The notes under the pieces: model-generated
What the model was told of the DNA's origin: nothing
What the model saw: the letters and a program-made list of their open reading frames with translations, nothing else
The model's database searches: none
Origin: Aspidapion aeneum
Taxonomy: Eukaryota; Arthropoda; Insecta; Coleoptera; Brentidae
NCBI GenBank assembly: GCA_963576565.1
Contig: OY755040.1
Coordinates: 88,279,002 to 88,343,001 of the forward strand
DNA length: 64,000 nucleotides
Reading direction: 5' to 3'
Shown here: positions 1-12,349 of the stretch, one piece after another
How the letters are laid out: every line of letters starts with the position of its first letter
Position numbering within the stretch: the first letter of the stretch is position 1
Translations under genes and position numbers: made by a program

Positions 1-1189
1 AAAGCGCAAAGGTATCAAATTAAACTTTTGTTTGTTAATTATTTTTATAAGAGGTATTTCATATGCAATATATTTTTCCTACGACCACACATGAAAATCA
101 TGGGTTTCACACCATTTTCATCCTCAGAAAACGTTAGGTTTCACCCATGGGCAGAAATTTTTTGAAAAATACTTTTTGCACATGTGTTGCAAAGTATCTT
201 TCCACACATGTGCGGAAAAGCAGTTTCATTTGATTTGTGCAAAATTGAAGAACCGTTTTTACAAAAATGAGTATAGCTCATCAGTGTTCGTAGGAAAGAT
301 AGCGTACACAACTCGATAGAAAGTAACTTTCTTACACTCGCCTGTTGTTTCACTCGGCTGGCGCCTCATTCTCAACATTCACGCTCGTGTGAAATTTGTC
401 ACTCTCTTCTCTTGTTCATATGTAATAGACTATTTCGTTTTTAACCTTAATAAGGTTACTCGTTCCAGACCTTACTAACTAGAAACCACAAAAAGGGTCC
501 ACTTATTACAAAAAAAGAATGAAACTGCGCCTCCTTTCAAGGGTCAGTCCCAATCCTTTTTCGTTTAGGGATAAAAACATAAAAGATAAAAGTGTCACTG
601 TTTATCCCTGGGATGAACAGGGATAGATCAGGGATAAAAAATTAAAATCAGGGATGAAAAGTGACAGGTGAGGAATTACAAACCTGGTTTTTAGCGCATT
701 TGATATTTTAGACCAGTCATTCTTATTTGATTAAACAATCGTTTATTAACACTATTTTTATACACCCCACGCTTTTACGTTAGTCTGTTAAGTCACGTTA
801 GTGTACTTAAAATTTTTTAGTTTTTTATACAGCTGATGATTTTAGTTAAACCGTTTAACTTAAAAGTGTTTTACGTATTTTTGAATATAATATTTGGCTA
901 AATAAAAAGTTTAAAAAATTCAGACAAATAAATGTAAAAATAACTAAATGCAAAATTTTTAAGTAGTTATACTACTACAATGAGAAAAAAAACAAATAAT
1001 ATATAAAACTAAAAAAAGTTATGAAATATTCTTGAAGATCAGTTTCTAGTTAGTTAGGTATCTATTTATTTATTTAATTTAACTGGATAATTTTGAAGTA
1101 ACCAAGTGCTTATTTGTTTTTTAAAAGATTTTTTTTGACCTTTTGTTCAGTTCAGATGGTAGCAGGTTAAAGAGTTCTTTTCCAATGTA
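1..1189. other. AT-rich DNA, no gene seen
   Basis: No reading frame here looks like protein: the short open frames are low-complexity and match no family I recognise. I see no tRNA-like cloverleaf and no LTR boundary. The stretch is probably old intergenic or repeat-derived DNA. Confidence 0.6.
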
Positions 1190-1490
1190 TGTTTTTCTGT
1201 ACATTTCTCGAGTTTTTTTGAACATTTTCCGTGTTTTTCTGACCATTTCCCCAGTTTTCCAGGATTTCCGAAAATTTTCCCAGTTTTTCCGAGCATTTCG
1301 CGAGGTTTTTCAAACATTTCTAAAGTTTTTTGAAAATTGTCCGAGGTTTTCTAAACATTTTCCGAGATTTTTCTAACATTTCTCGAGTTTTTTGAAAATT
1401 TTCCAAGTTTTTCCAAACATTTTCCGAGTTTTTCCTGACATTTCCGAAAATTTCTTGAGTTTTCCCAAAAAAATTCTGAGTTGTCCGAAA
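1190..1490. repeat. Degenerate T-rich tandem repeat, unit about 23 nt
   Basis: About 300 bases are built from imperfect copies of a unit resembling TTTTCCGAGTTTTTCNAACA, with CGAG or CCGAG recurring roughly every 20-25 bases. Copies have drifted by substitution and small indels. An open frame across it (1143-1376) is a by-product of the period and encodes only Phe/Ser-rich low-complexity sequence. Confidence 0.75.
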
Positions 1491-3011
1491 AATTTTAAAG
1501 TGTAAGGACTGTACATTTGCCTCTGGCCTTAACTCAGAAAATATATCTACTTTTTCTTACCTACATATCTATGCCCTACACTGGGCAAGACGCATCCACC
1601 CCTACAGAAGGTTGCATGTATACTGAAAGGAGTGACTGAAAGATTTTTCCAAATGATTTTGAATTAAATAAAATATCGGCAACACTGCACTATGGAGTAA
1701 TCACAGGGGCAAAAACGCTTCCTCTCTCTTTTTTCCTATGTAAATTATTGCATAAGAAAAAAAAGACAGAGCGAGCATTCGAGTTCATGTGGTTACCTGC
1801 TATTACCAAACGAATAGCGACATCAGCGCCCTCACCGGCTGATTTCAAAGGTCCTCAGTGCGTGAATTAAAGAGTATGCTATTGGCCTAATGAAAGCTGA
1901 GCGTCTATTATATTATTAGTTTATGGTTATGAGATTCGGCTAGTTTTACCTTAATATTACAAATTTGTAAAGTATTTACTCATCGGCTGGTTGCGCCTGA
2001 TAACTATTTTTTTTTATTTCTTAACAGAAGGCATTCACTTAAAACGACACCTTCTTTTTAAAATTGGTGTATATGTTTGAAAAAAATTAAATATGATTTA
2101 AACTAATGTCGATAAAATCCACGTTGCGTTGGAATATGCCTCATTATCTCAAAATTTCTTCACAGAACTCAAATATATGAAATACACAGTTTAAAAGCCT
2201 AAGAATCATAGATTAACGTGTGGTATAGGACACGAAAATGACCACAAAAAAATCAAGTTAAAGAGGTGAGTACCTATTTAAAATAGTCGTGTTTTGATCA
2301 AAAATTAATTCTTTCTATTTCTTAGGTTTAGAGGCTTTTAAAATGTTTCAAGGTCATAGGCGTAAAAAATGTTTTGTATCAATTGATATCTACACATTTG
2401 GAAAATAATTGGTAATACATAGGTTGGTAACATTGTAATGCATTTTGACAGAAAAAATTAAATGTTACTAGAACCTGGTTTATCCAAAATTTGAAAAATT
2501 ATGCGTTCCCAAGATAAAAAATACTAATTTAAAAAATAACAACGAGCTATAAACCAAAGCTGAACACACAGTCAAAAGCACAATAAAGGTGCTATTATAA
2601 AGAAGTATATGGGTGAATTTCTGAAAAAGTGTATATATGGAGCCACAAATTTTGGTTTGAATTTTATCAATTTTTTAAAAGATATATTTTTTTGTAAATA
2701 CACTTAGGCCACTTATTAAAATACCGACATGAGCAGCGCGGTATCTCAGCCAGGGAATAAAAAAATAAATAAAATAAAACTTGATCTCCAGGGGAATGTG
2801 AAATGCAGCAGGGAAATGTGAAATTAGTGGCTGCTTTTTAATTTAGAATTTATTTATTCTTTATTTATGCTTGTTTAGGACTTTGGTGAATATATTTGAT
2901 ATAAGCGGTTGAAGATTGTTAATACATACCTACGGAGAATGATGACAGCCGAGTTTTTAAAAAATATTTGGCTCGAGGTAAAACAGATTTAAATAGGCAT
3001 GCATAAATCAG

Positions 3012-3014
<3 letters not shown>

Positions 3015-3064
<50 letters not shown>
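3015..3064. repeat. (AT)n microsatellite, about 25 units
   Basis: Uninterrupted AT dinucleotide run of 50 bases, likely length-polymorphic. Confidence 0.95.
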
Positions 3065-3066
<2 letters not shown>

Positions 3067-4801
3067 ATGCACGCCCCGTTGTTACCTCAGCGTTAAGGAT
3101 ATGACGACCTGACCTCACCTATTTCTAGTGGTGTTACCATATATATAGGTACATATATGAGATGAGGGGAACTTCCTTTACCAGAATTTCAAAAGAGGGG
3201 TAAAGGTTTTTTTTTAAATATTTGATAAATACGTGGAATACGTTCGGACCTCAGGCCAATATACAACCTTTGGATATGTGCTATGTCCTGCCACCTCAGG
3301 CACTGTTGCCGGTTTTATTGAGGTGATAATGTATGGCGTATACCCTAAACTATAAACAACGTATTAGCTTTATCTGACTAAATTTATATATTACATACAA
3401 GGTAACAACGTTTTACTTTTATTTAGGGACACTTACAACTTTAAAACGTTGCAAAAGTTTGTAAGACAAGATTAATGGTGGCAACGTACTGAACCTGAAT
3501 CGTACCTTTATACTTTCATTATAGAAAAACGGGCTGTTATTTTTTTTGAAATACTCATTTTGAGGCTTGTGATCTCAGAAATGTTGCATAGCTTGAAAGT
3601 CCTAAATATAATTTTTGTTGGGAAATGGTTTACTTTGTCAAAAATTCTACACATAGATCCGATAAACAAATAAAAGGGAAGTGTCAAAAATACAGTTTTT
3701 GGAATGCTAATAAATTTAATAGTTTATATTAATTTGTATATTTTTTGGTTTGCAATGATTATGATGGATATGACAGAATTTTGAATATTTTTTAATTTAT
3801 CCGTGAAAGTAAATTGAATAAAAAAGGAGTTGTAATAGTTAGTTAAGCCGTTTAAAACAGAAAAAAAAACATATGCAGGATATTGTGTTTGCCCACGCCA
3901 CAGCCCAACGCGCATATTATAAATCTAGTAATAACCACCAGCAACCAAAAGGTTCAAATGTCACGTGATGTTAGAATTTTTAAATTACATTCTTTATCAT
4001 TTAATTTCCAAGAAAGTCATAATTAAATTATAATTTTTATTCGCTATATTGCAAATGCATCACCTTGTATATACAGCTTATTATTAATATTTTCCTGCAC
4101 CTTGTGAGAGGTTAACGTAATGAAAAATTTGCATAGTTTCCTATTATTCTGCTTTGCAAAATTGCCAAATCTTGACAGCAACTTTCTTCAGTTTATCGTA
4201 TTTGTAGTTACATATTTTTTCAAAACGAATTTCTCTGAGTTCGTTTTAGGTTATTTAAATTTGTACCAAAGTATTAAATTCCTATTTAAGTATACTAATA
4301 ATTTCCGAGTTGGCCCAGGATTACTTATACGTAATCTTGGTTTAACTCGTATTATTAGTGCACTCCAACAGGAATTTAAAACCAATATAACTCAAAAACG
4401 ACCTACAGTTCAAAAGATAATATGAAAAATATTATGCAACTTTACATTATCCCCTGAAAAATGCCACGGAAACATAAAAGTTGACTGTATTTAAATGCAA
4501 TTTTCTGAAATAAAATAAACAGATCCATGACGGATCTGATACGTTTCTAGCTAGCCTATTAGAACACTTCCCGTTTTCAGTTTTTTTGTACATATCTCAG
4601 AAACGAAGGCTTTTAAGGTATTACACAAATTATTAAGATAAAAGTGCTCCATTATATTTCCAAAGCCGCATATTGTTAAGATGCTCCGTTAAAAAGTTCG
4701 CATTAAAAAAAAAATTAATTGTCAAAAAACTATCAAGCATTAGTGGATTTGGACCAAAATGTATTCAACGAGCTGAATACATGCAACACTATTTCACCTA
4801 A

Positions 4802-4885
4802 ACATTTCATGAAAATGGGTTCAGCGGTTTAGGAGCTATCGTGTTACGGACAGAGATACACGCAGACAGACGTCACAACGATATT
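4802..4885 (+). repeat. Dispersed motif ending in GACAGAC repeats
   Basis: A TTTCATGAAAATGGGTTCAG block is followed by CGGTTTAGGAG, then GTTACGGACAGAG and CGCAGACAGACG. The same order of sub-motifs (TTTCATTAAAATCGG, CGGTTTTTGAGTTAT, GTTACAGACAGAC) recurs inside the 0.7 kb repeat copies near 25930-26010 and 30845-30940. Flanking DNA is unrelated, so a module is shared between different repeats. Confidence 0.6.
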
Positions 4886-5447
4886 GCTCAGATAGCTTCA
4901 AACACACCCAAATAACGCAGTTTCGGCGTTATCTCAACTTTTTTTCTAAAAAAAAATCTATTTTCAAAACAACTTGCTTTGCTACGATTTTCACTATTGT
5001 TTTGTCGCTTAAAAAGCAAAGCTTAGTAGGAGTATAAGTTTTTCTCTTCTCTTGAAATAGCTGAATTCCTCCAAAGACATTGAATATAAGTTACGGCCAG
5101 GGACGTAGCTGCTATAGTGGTTCTTCTTATTGAAGGAAAAAGCTAAATAGCGCGTGTAAAAATATCGCAAATTAAATCAAAGTGATTTTTTTGTTTATGC
5201 TAGCCTGACCAGGTTAAAAACACTAAAAACGCGCATTTTTGTTCGATTAATTTAACGTTAATTCTTTTTCCCGGCATTATCAATATTTTAAATTAGTCAA
5301 GTGTTTTAAGAATTGGCTATGTTGGCGCAAATTAAGTAAAAAAGTCGCATCCTTATTCTTTCAAATTCGAATAAAACCCTAGTAATATGACATTTGTTTT
5401 TTTTGCTATAACCTCTATATACACATCATTCATACCTCCTAAATTTT

Positions 5448-6054
5448 TCACATATTTATCTCTATCTCCAGGTATGATAACAGAATTTTTCTCAAATGTT
5501 TGCTAACATTTATGGATTGGCGAATTTTCGCTATTTCTTTATCCCAATTATCATGTTTATCAATATAACATCTTATAGTTTGTCCCACTGTCTTATTATT
5601 TCTCTCAACATGATTAACCTGAGGAGTATAAAGAGCTGTATACCAAAGACGTTCAATTTTATACTTTTCACACAATAACTGAAAAGATTTTGCTCTAAAT
5701 TGAACACCATTATCGCAAATTAAAATATTTGGTACTCCATATACTAGGAAAACTTCATTTTCTAAAATCTTTTCAATTTTTGGACCTTTAGAGTCTCTTA
5801 AGGGAAATGTAAGTGTATACTTGCTAAAGAAGTCTGAGATAACTAAAAGAAAGGTGTTTCCTAATTTAATAGGTAAAGGATTAACTAAATCTATGCAAAG
5901 ACATTCAAATGATTAATTTACATTTTTTTCTTTACCAAAAAAACCCATTCTAGCGGTATTTGGATGTTTTTGTGCATTGCACGTTCTGCATGATTTACAA
6001 TATCTTAGGATATCTCGCCTCATCTTGGGCCAGTAGAAATGTTCCTGTACTCGA
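5448..6054 (-). pseudogene. Gypsy copy 1 integrase core
   Basis: Continuing on the minus strand, the finger's cysteines (CKSCRTCNAQKH) and then the DDE core can be read across stops: first Asp in CIDLVNPLP, second in LICDNGVQF, Glu in NHVERNNKTV. All three acidic residues are kept. The last segment (5448-5675) is open for 75 codons. The end of integrase and any chromodomain-like tail are not recognisable downstream of 5448. Confidence 0.75.
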
Positions 6055-6905
6055 CTAAGTTTTAAAATAACCAAAATGTCCAGATGTTGGAGGATCGTGA
6101 CATGACTTTATTACGTCAAGACGTTGTGGTTTGGGAACTAAATATTTCCAGTCTGGTAAAATGGTTTGAACCGGACACTTAGTCGGAATGAACTTATACA
6201 CTAAATCTTGTTCTACCTTCCACTGTGGATATTTGTCAGGATCTTGAATAATCTTTGAACGTAACTCAGAATACCAAGAATCAACTTTCTCAACATTTAT
6301 CTGGAATAAAGCAACCTCTGGGACTTCATCATTACCATGTATTCTGGATAACGCATCTGGTACGACATTATCAGAACCTTTACGATGAACAAGATTAAAG
6401 TTATGTTCTCTTAACTTCACACTCCATCTAGCTAATTTCCCAGTAGCATTTTTCATATTTGATAACCACAATAATGAGTAACAGTCCGTAATAACAGTAA
6501 ATTTCTTAGAACCCTCAATATAACAACGAAAACGATTAATGCTAAATATCACAGCCAAACATTCCTTTTCGACAGTACTATAGTTACGTTCAGTTCTAGA
6601 TAGACTTCTGCTAGCCTAAGCAATCACTCTCTCAGAACCATCGATCTCTTAAGTCAAAACTCCACCAAAGCCTGTATTAGATGCATCACACTGAATAGTA
6701 AACTTTTTCTCAAAGTCAGGTTGACACAAAATAGGAGCTGAAACAACTGCTTGATCTTAATAAATGAATCTTCTGCAGCATCAGTCCAAGTAATTGGTTG
6801 ATTTTTCTTTTTGCCCTTAAGAAGATCATTGATAGGTGACATAAGAGTCGCAAAGTCCTTTATAAAACGCTGATACCAGCTACAAAGACCTGTAAAACGC
6901 TTGAT
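6055..6905 (-). pseudogene. Gypsy copy 1 RNase H and integrase zinc domain
   Basis: Downstream of the stop at 6906 the same frame continues through the RT connection (TGLCSWYQRF, MSPINDLLKGK) to about 6745, where a frameshift moves the RNase H into another frame. Two further stops follow near 6650 and 6610. The 6055-6558 segment is open and carries the RNase H core (TVITDCYSLLWL, GKLARWSVKL, NVVPDALSRI) and the start of the integrase HHCC finger (SCHDPPTSGHFGYFKT). It ends at another stop just before the two cysteines. Confidence 0.8.
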
Positions 6906-8366
6906 TTATGTAGTAGTCTTCGGACGTGGATAGTTCACTATCGAATCAACTTTCTGTGGATCGGTTCTTAAAGAATTAAAGCCTACTATAAAACCAAGGA
7001 ACTTTAAAGAGGTTTTGAAGTATTCACATTTTTCCATGTTTATAGTAAGATTAGCAGTTTGTAATTTACGTTTTACATCAGAAAGTAGCTTTAAATGTGA
7101 CTCGAAATCACTAGAAACTAAAAGTAAATCTTGATGATACTTAAAGACACTGTTGCCAAACTCTGGACCAAAGATTTCGTCAACTAACCTTTGTTGTGTC
7201 TGTGCAGCATTACATAAACCAAATGGAACCCGATTAAATTGGAAGGAACCTCTTCCTATTACGGAAAATGCCGTTTTAGGTTTAGACTGATCATCGAGAG
7301 GAAATTGCCAGAATGCCTTACGCAAATCAATTGAAGAAATATATTTTGCATTTCTTAACAAACTTAAAATCTGATTTATATTTGGTAAAGGATATGAATC
7401 ATGGACAGTAACTTCATTTAAGGCTCTACCATCAAAACATAGCCTAAACTCACCACTAGGCTTTTTAACTAATAATATTGGGCTACACCAAGAACTGTTT
7501 GATGGTTCTATAACCCCTAATTGTAACATTTCGTCAATTTCGTCATTAAGTATTTTTTGCATGTAAGGAGACACAGGATATGGACGTCTTCTAAAAGGTT
7601 TCGCATCCCCAGAATCAATATTTAACTTCATTAGATGAGTACAGCCTAATCTTGACTTACTAAAATAATCCTGAAAGGAATCAATGACAGCCTGAGCTCT
7701 TGCGCGATCAGTTTCATTAAAAGATTCCAAAGAAAATAAATTTTGGGCAAAATCGATATGCTTATATTCTGAAATAACGCTTAAATCGTTCTCATAAAGT
7801 TTGCTCTGAACATGCCAACTATTGTTTCGAAAATCTACAGAAATCTGGAATTTCTTCGCGAAACCACAACCAAAAATAAAAGAGTGAGCGACTGTAGGAA
7901 CTGCCAGAGCTTTTACAATATTGCATGTTTGGCCAATACATATAGGTAAATCTACCTCGCCTTGAACAACTTGTCGAGAACCATCAGCAGTAGAAATATT
8001 ATTCTGTATCGAGGGATGAATTTATAAAATAAACTTCTTTAAAATTTTTATACCAGAAGATCCAATGCAAGAATTTGTTGCACCACTGTCAAAAAGTACA
8101 GTTATCTCCTGATCAAACAATTTAACTAAAATATAGGGTCTATTATCAAAAGGCTTATTTACAAATAGTGGAGATAAATTTGTGGTTTTGTCCATACTAG
8201 ACTTAAAAAAATTTGAAACATATTCTTTCCAATGTTTCCAATCTGAATCACTAAAATAACTTTTATTTAATATTTTACGCTGAGAATTTGTGACCACTGT
8301 AGTACTAAATGTGCGTCGGCTACGAAACCGCAATCTAGTATTTAGTTCTTTGAACAATTTACACAA
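6906..8366 (-). pseudogene. Gypsy copy 1 protease and reverse transcriptase
   Basis: One frame runs from 8366 to 6906 with an in-frame TAA at 8022-8024. The first part is the retropepsin-type protease with its DSGA catalytic loop. After the stop the frame resumes and leads into reverse transcriptase: the upstream motif RLCFDGRALNEVTVHDSYPL, then SSIDLRKAFWQFPL, FNRVPFGLCNA and the catalytic box. That box reads YHQDLLLVS where active elements have Y-x-D-D, so the first catalytic Asp of the pair is replaced by Gln. The frame ends in a TAA at 6906-6908 in a position where translation plainly continues, a probable CAA to TAA change. Confidence 0.85.
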
Positions 8367-8794
8367 GAACTAACTTTTTGTCCTGTCATTCCACATTTAA
8401 AACAAAATGGCTGACGTTGCTTTAAAGTACAATTCGTAAAAACATGATTGGGAAGACCACAGTTCCAACAAACAACCGATTTAGAATTATTGTTTTGCGT
8501 TTGTTCATTTACTCTATCATCAATCAATCAATGAACCCTACTAGTACTCGCAACATTATTATCCACAACTTGATTTTGAGAAGAATTTAAATTTTGTCTA
8601 TTTTTTGTAAAGTTATTAAATGGTTTTCTGTTATTTTGGTATTTATCAGGTAATTTTTGCTTAAAATTTGGTTTATTAAATTTATTTTTATTGTAATGAG
8701 ATTGTTGTTGATTTTGATGAAACGATTTTTCACTAAAATCATCGGCTGAATAGCTAGCAACATTATAGATAGTTTTATCTTTAATCTTTATCAT
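8342..8794 (-). pseudogene. Gypsy copy 1 gag tail with zinc knuckles
   Basis: Two short open frames continue gag. The first (8528-8794) is Asn/Gln/Lys-rich linker. The second (8342-8527) has a good CX2CX4HX4C knuckle, CWNCGLPNHVFTNC, followed by CFKCGMTGQKVSSC, in which the expected His is Gln. Nucleocapsid knuckles bind the element's RNA, so the lost His would cripple the second one. A stop lies between the two frames. Confidence 0.75.
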
Positions 8795-8796
8795 CT

Positions 8797-9744
8797 TTAT
8801 AGAGCCAACTGACTAACATATTCAGGAATAAGATTTTGCTTAAGATACCTAATTTTTGTTACTTCACAAGGAGCACGAGTAAGACGTTTGAAAAGAGCAT
8901 TCATATGTGCAACATAAATATGAACTGATTCACTATATTTTTGCCTTCTATGTTTAATTTTCTTCCAAATATATTCGTCAGTTTCATCAGAAAGAAAATC
9001 TTTTTTCAGTCTTTCAATTAACGATTCCCAATTATCAATATGAGCAATATCTTTTACACTCTTAAACCAAATAAATGCATCTTCTACAAAAAATTCAACA
9101 GCTGAATTAAATAATTCTTCATTTGAGATTTTACGAGAGACAGCCAGTTCAGTCGCCCGCTCTAAAAATGTAAAAACCTGTTTTTTACTTCCATCAAATT
9201 TAACACCCCACTCTGCAATGGGTATGGATTTACCAGAACAACTTACCGCCGGAGCTTGTACGTTAATCACTGGAGGTGTCAATGTTCCTCGAGGTGGAGA
9301 AAGTGAACGTCGATTAAAAGGAGTAGCTTTCTCAACTAAGTCATCTTCAAGTCTCAAATAAGTAGCCTTAATCTCAGCTTTGAAATTCTCAACTTCTTCA
9401 GAATTACCTTTTTCTTCATCGTCAGTAACTGTAATGGTTACCTTAATTCGCTCGGTACGCTTCGCAACATGAGCAATACGCGACATAATTCTCAAATACG
9501 CATGATCCTCAATAGTACCTTCAAAATCTTGAATAGCCTCAGATATAGAGTTTAATGATTTATTTATATCGCGTTGTTCTATATCAAATGAAATTTTAAA
9601 TAATGTATCTACCCATGAGTCTGGTTTATCTTTCTCTTTCGCAAGAATCCTATTTAATGTTTTTCTTCGTTCGGTAAGCGATCGCGTGGTTCCTGTTTTT
9701 CTTATAGTCATAGTCAACTTCATAATCAAGTAAATGATTTGCAC
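8797..9744 (-). pseudogene. Gypsy copy 1 gag, N-terminal and capsid part
   Basis: A 315-codon open frame. Gag assembles the virus-like particle that packages element RNA in the cytoplasm. The first 150 residues are charged and lysine/glutamate-rich. Residues from about 175 onward resemble the retrotransposon Gag domain, with a WFKSV motif near residue 235 and a later conserved SVHIYVAHMNALFKRL stretch. The frame ends with a stop, and the downstream gag sequence continues in another frame from 8794, so a frameshift separates the two. The true start is uncertain: several Met codons lie near the 5' end. Confidence 0.75.
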
Positions 9745-9760
9745 TTTTAATTGTGTAATC

Positions 9761-11280
9761 CATTTTAAAATTTAAAATTTATTTTTGTCTCTACCAAATT
9801 AAATTAATTAAAATTTTCCTTAAAATGTCCTACAACTTTGCACGTGATTAAAAATGTCAAAATAGAGAGTCCTACCAAGTCATTTGCCAAAACCTACTAA
9901 ATATTTAATCATGCCTATAAGCCGCAATAAAATGTTCCGTTTAACGTAAAAAAATATTCTTCTACGTATGTTCAAAATTAAAAAATTTTTGGTATCAAGA
10001 TTAAATTATTAAGTCGATTAGTCCAGAAAATTTTGAGACTTAAAAATTTCTGAAAAGTAAGGAGCGAAAATTTTTACAAGTATCAAAATGAAAATTTTTC
10101 CAAGTCCAGAAAATTTTGAGACTGAAAATTTTGAGACTAGAAATGAAATTTTTATAAGTATCAATGGATTTGCGAAAATTTCTAAACTGAACCAATATAA
10201 CTAAAAGTTTCTTTTTCTCTTTAAGTCTCACCTGTAAAATTTTAGAATTATGACGCCCTTAACTGTTTATCCACTGCCTACTTCTGTTTAATGCACAGGG
10301 GTTGAATTAGAAAACATTTGTACCACAGGAATACATTTATGTCTATAGGTAAAAATCTATTTATTGAGAGATAGGTAAGTATCTATAATTAAAAAAAACA
10401 GCTGACTACAAAATAAACTTTAAAGTAGATGTTTTGTAATTTATTTTAAATTATTTTTTAACTTGACAAAATATTATGCAAGTTAAGTTTTTTTTTAAAT
10501 ATTAAAGTTTAGGTCCTAATTTCTCCGCCCCTGACGTTGGTCGCCAAACTTATGCCGCGCATTTATTATCAATAAAAAAACTAGGCACATGCGTACGGCA
10601 GCTTATCAGTCATTTTGAGAGCATTTAGGCGTGGATAAGGAGATTTATTTTATTTAGGAAACTAAACATTTAACCATTTTAAATAATGTAGCAGCTTTAC
10701 CCTTTGAGCGCCACCCAATTTTTATACTTTATGAATTTTTATTTAATTAATAAAATTAGGAAACTTAATTAAATTAGATTATTGTTGGTAATACTTCACG
10801 TTTTAAAATATAACAACATTTGAAGATATCTATGCCCATCTCTCATAAAAATTAATTATTAAAAAATAACCGTATACAAAAAAATAACGTCATTTAATTT
10901 GGTTTTTTTTTAACATTTTTTATTTTCCTGTATTCCTGTCCTGTACAAGTATTTCCTATTTAATTTCTTCAATTAAATCTGAAAAATAAACATAGCACTA
11001 GCTATGTAAAGCAATGCTAATAAATATGTTATAAAGAAAATGTCTTTTCTTTAAATTGCCGAGGAAAAAATCATGATTTTTTCTTACAAACCTGGGCGCA
11101 AAATATGAATTAAATTCATTAATAATATTCTACAAAACCTTAATTAAGGCAAAACCGAATCTAAGATTTTCATTAAATGAAATAAGAATTGTATTCTTAA
11201 AATTAAAAAAACCTGTGATTGGTCATCCTTGGCATAAGAAAAAGCAACTACGTAAATACCATATCTAGATACGTAGCATA
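9761..11280. other. AT-rich DNA between Gypsy copy 1 and BEL-2
   Basis: No gene recognised. Part of it may be the untranslated leader or a lost LTR of Gypsy copy 1, but no direct repeat partner was found on the other side of that element. A degenerate repeat lies at 10020-10235. Confidence 0.5.
10020..10235. repeat. Degenerate AAAATTTT-rich repeat
   Basis: Imperfect reiterations of AGTCCAGAAAATTTTGAGAC and GAAAATTTTTACAAGTATCA alternate over about 200 bases. The sequence does not code. Confidence 0.6.
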
Positions 11281-11285
11281 ACTAC

Positions 11286-11755
11286 TGTTTGCCCGCAGTT
11301 AGAAAAACGATAACTGCAATGGACTGTATATATTTTAACTAATGAAAGCGCGAACAAACATAAATATATTGATAGGAAATCACGAAATAATTAAGGTCCA
11401 TAGGTTAATTGTGGGCACCACACAACGGAAATCAGAAACAAAGCACTCACCAGTTTGCAGCCAATTTCTCCACTTCCAAGGGGCCCCTGTCTGGATCTAA
11501 TGATGTCACCACGTAGCTGATGGGCTGAAGTTTCTAGTTCTATGCTTCAGTACACCAAAATCGAGCACTTTCAAGTGTAGAAATTTGAAATAGTTGGAGA
11601 AAGTAAATTAACACGCCATTTCTCGAGGCGGTCGAAAAACGATCTCACTGATTCTTGGTCCGCATGTCCAAAATGCGCGAAAATGCACTCTGTCCGTCAT
11701 CCAATTGTGTGGTTTTAAAATTTACAAACACCGCGAAATTTAGCGGGAGCTAACA
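11286..11755 (-). repeat. BEL-2 3' LTR
   Basis: The left-hand LTR is the 3' LTR because the element is on the minus strand. It is 470 bp with TG...CA ends in plus-strand reading, and is flanked outside by ACTAC at 11281-11285. Inside it the minus strand shows a purine-rich stretch (GGAGGGCAGTTA at about 11756-11770), the likely polypurine tract that primes plus-strand DNA synthesis. Confidence 0.95.
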
Positions 11756-11986
11756 TAACTGCCCTCCAAAACACACAATTTTAGAATATCAGCCGGACAG
11801 ATATAGATAAAAAAAATGATCGACCGATAAATATAAATGAATGAAAAACAGATAAGTAGCGTAAGTTTATTTAGAGATAACGAAAACCCGAAAAAGTCAA
11901 CACAAACAAACAAAATTAAAAAAAAATAATAAAGAATTACCTATTGTAATAATTGACTTCAATAGGTATAAAAAATTAAAATTACT

Positions 11987-12349
11987 TTAATTCGGCAAGA
12001 GGCACAGTTTTACAACTGGCCGCTTGTAAACCCCGGTAGCTGTTTGTACCGTCGCAACACGCACCTGACCGTCTCCGCCGGGATGCAGTTCGATGACCCG
12101 ACCGACTGGCCATTTTAAAGGTGACTGAATGTGATCACTCGTTATGATAACCAAATCATTTAATTTGATATTTGGGGACAAATCAGCCCACTTGTGTCGC
12201 TGTTGTAGCGTATGCAAATACTCTACAGAATACCTTTTCCAAAAATCATTATGTAGTTTTTGGATTAGTTGCCATCTCGAGAGCCGATTTAGGGGAACCT
12301 CGGACAAATCTGACTCCGCAATTTCTGAATTAAGGGGTTCAAGGGTCAA
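11987..12349 (-). CDS. BEL-2 pol C-terminal domain (DUF5641-like)
   Basis: A 120-codon frame overlapping the end of the previous one. It reads LEPLNSE, RWQLIQKLHNDFWKRYSVEY, LQQRHKWADL, then LVIITSD, WPVGRVIELHPG and VRVATVQT, ending in RPVVKLCLLPN. This is the domain that closes BEL/Pao polyproteins after integrase. It belongs to the same polyprotein; removing one T from the homopolymer near 12345 joins the frames. It is not an independent gene. Confidence 0.9.
   Translation of the reverse strand: MTLEPLNSEIAESDLSEVPLNRLSRWQLIQKLHNDFWKRYSVEYLHTLQQRHKWADLSPNIKLNDLVIITSDHIQSPLKWPVGRVIELHPGGDGQVRVATVQTATGVYKRPVVKLCLLPN

Larger units (their letters stand above)
1491..5447. other. Non-coding AT-rich stretch
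   Basis: No supported gene in almost 4 kb. It contains the (AT)n tract at 3015-3064 and the dispersed GACAGAC motif at 4802-4885, listed separately. An open frame of 101 codons at 4120-4425 has biased hydrophobic composition and no family resemblance; I do not call it. Confidence 0.6.
5448..9744 (-). mobile_element. Gypsy copy 1 (decayed LTR retrotransposon, internal region)
   Basis: Reading the minus strand from 9744 down to 5448 gives gag, zinc knuckle, aspartic protease, reverse transcriptase, RNase H, the integrase zinc domain and the integrase core. This is the Ty3/Gypsy order. The coding frame is broken by several stops and frameshifts, and the reverse transcriptase catalytic box is mutated, so the copy is dead. 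No matching LTR pair was found on either side, so the LTRs are lost, too diverged, or the copy is truncated. Its pol is related to the plus-strand Gypsy-A2 at 56.7 kb (similar RNase H and linker peptides) but clearly diverged from it. Confidence 0.85.

Noticed and set aside
1143..1376. 77-codon open frame on the plus strand
   Set aside because: It is generated by the T-rich tandem repeat; Phe/Ser-rich low complexity.
4120..4425. 101-codon open frame
   Set aside because: No family resemblance, AT-biased hydrophobic composition, no supporting splice or promoter context.
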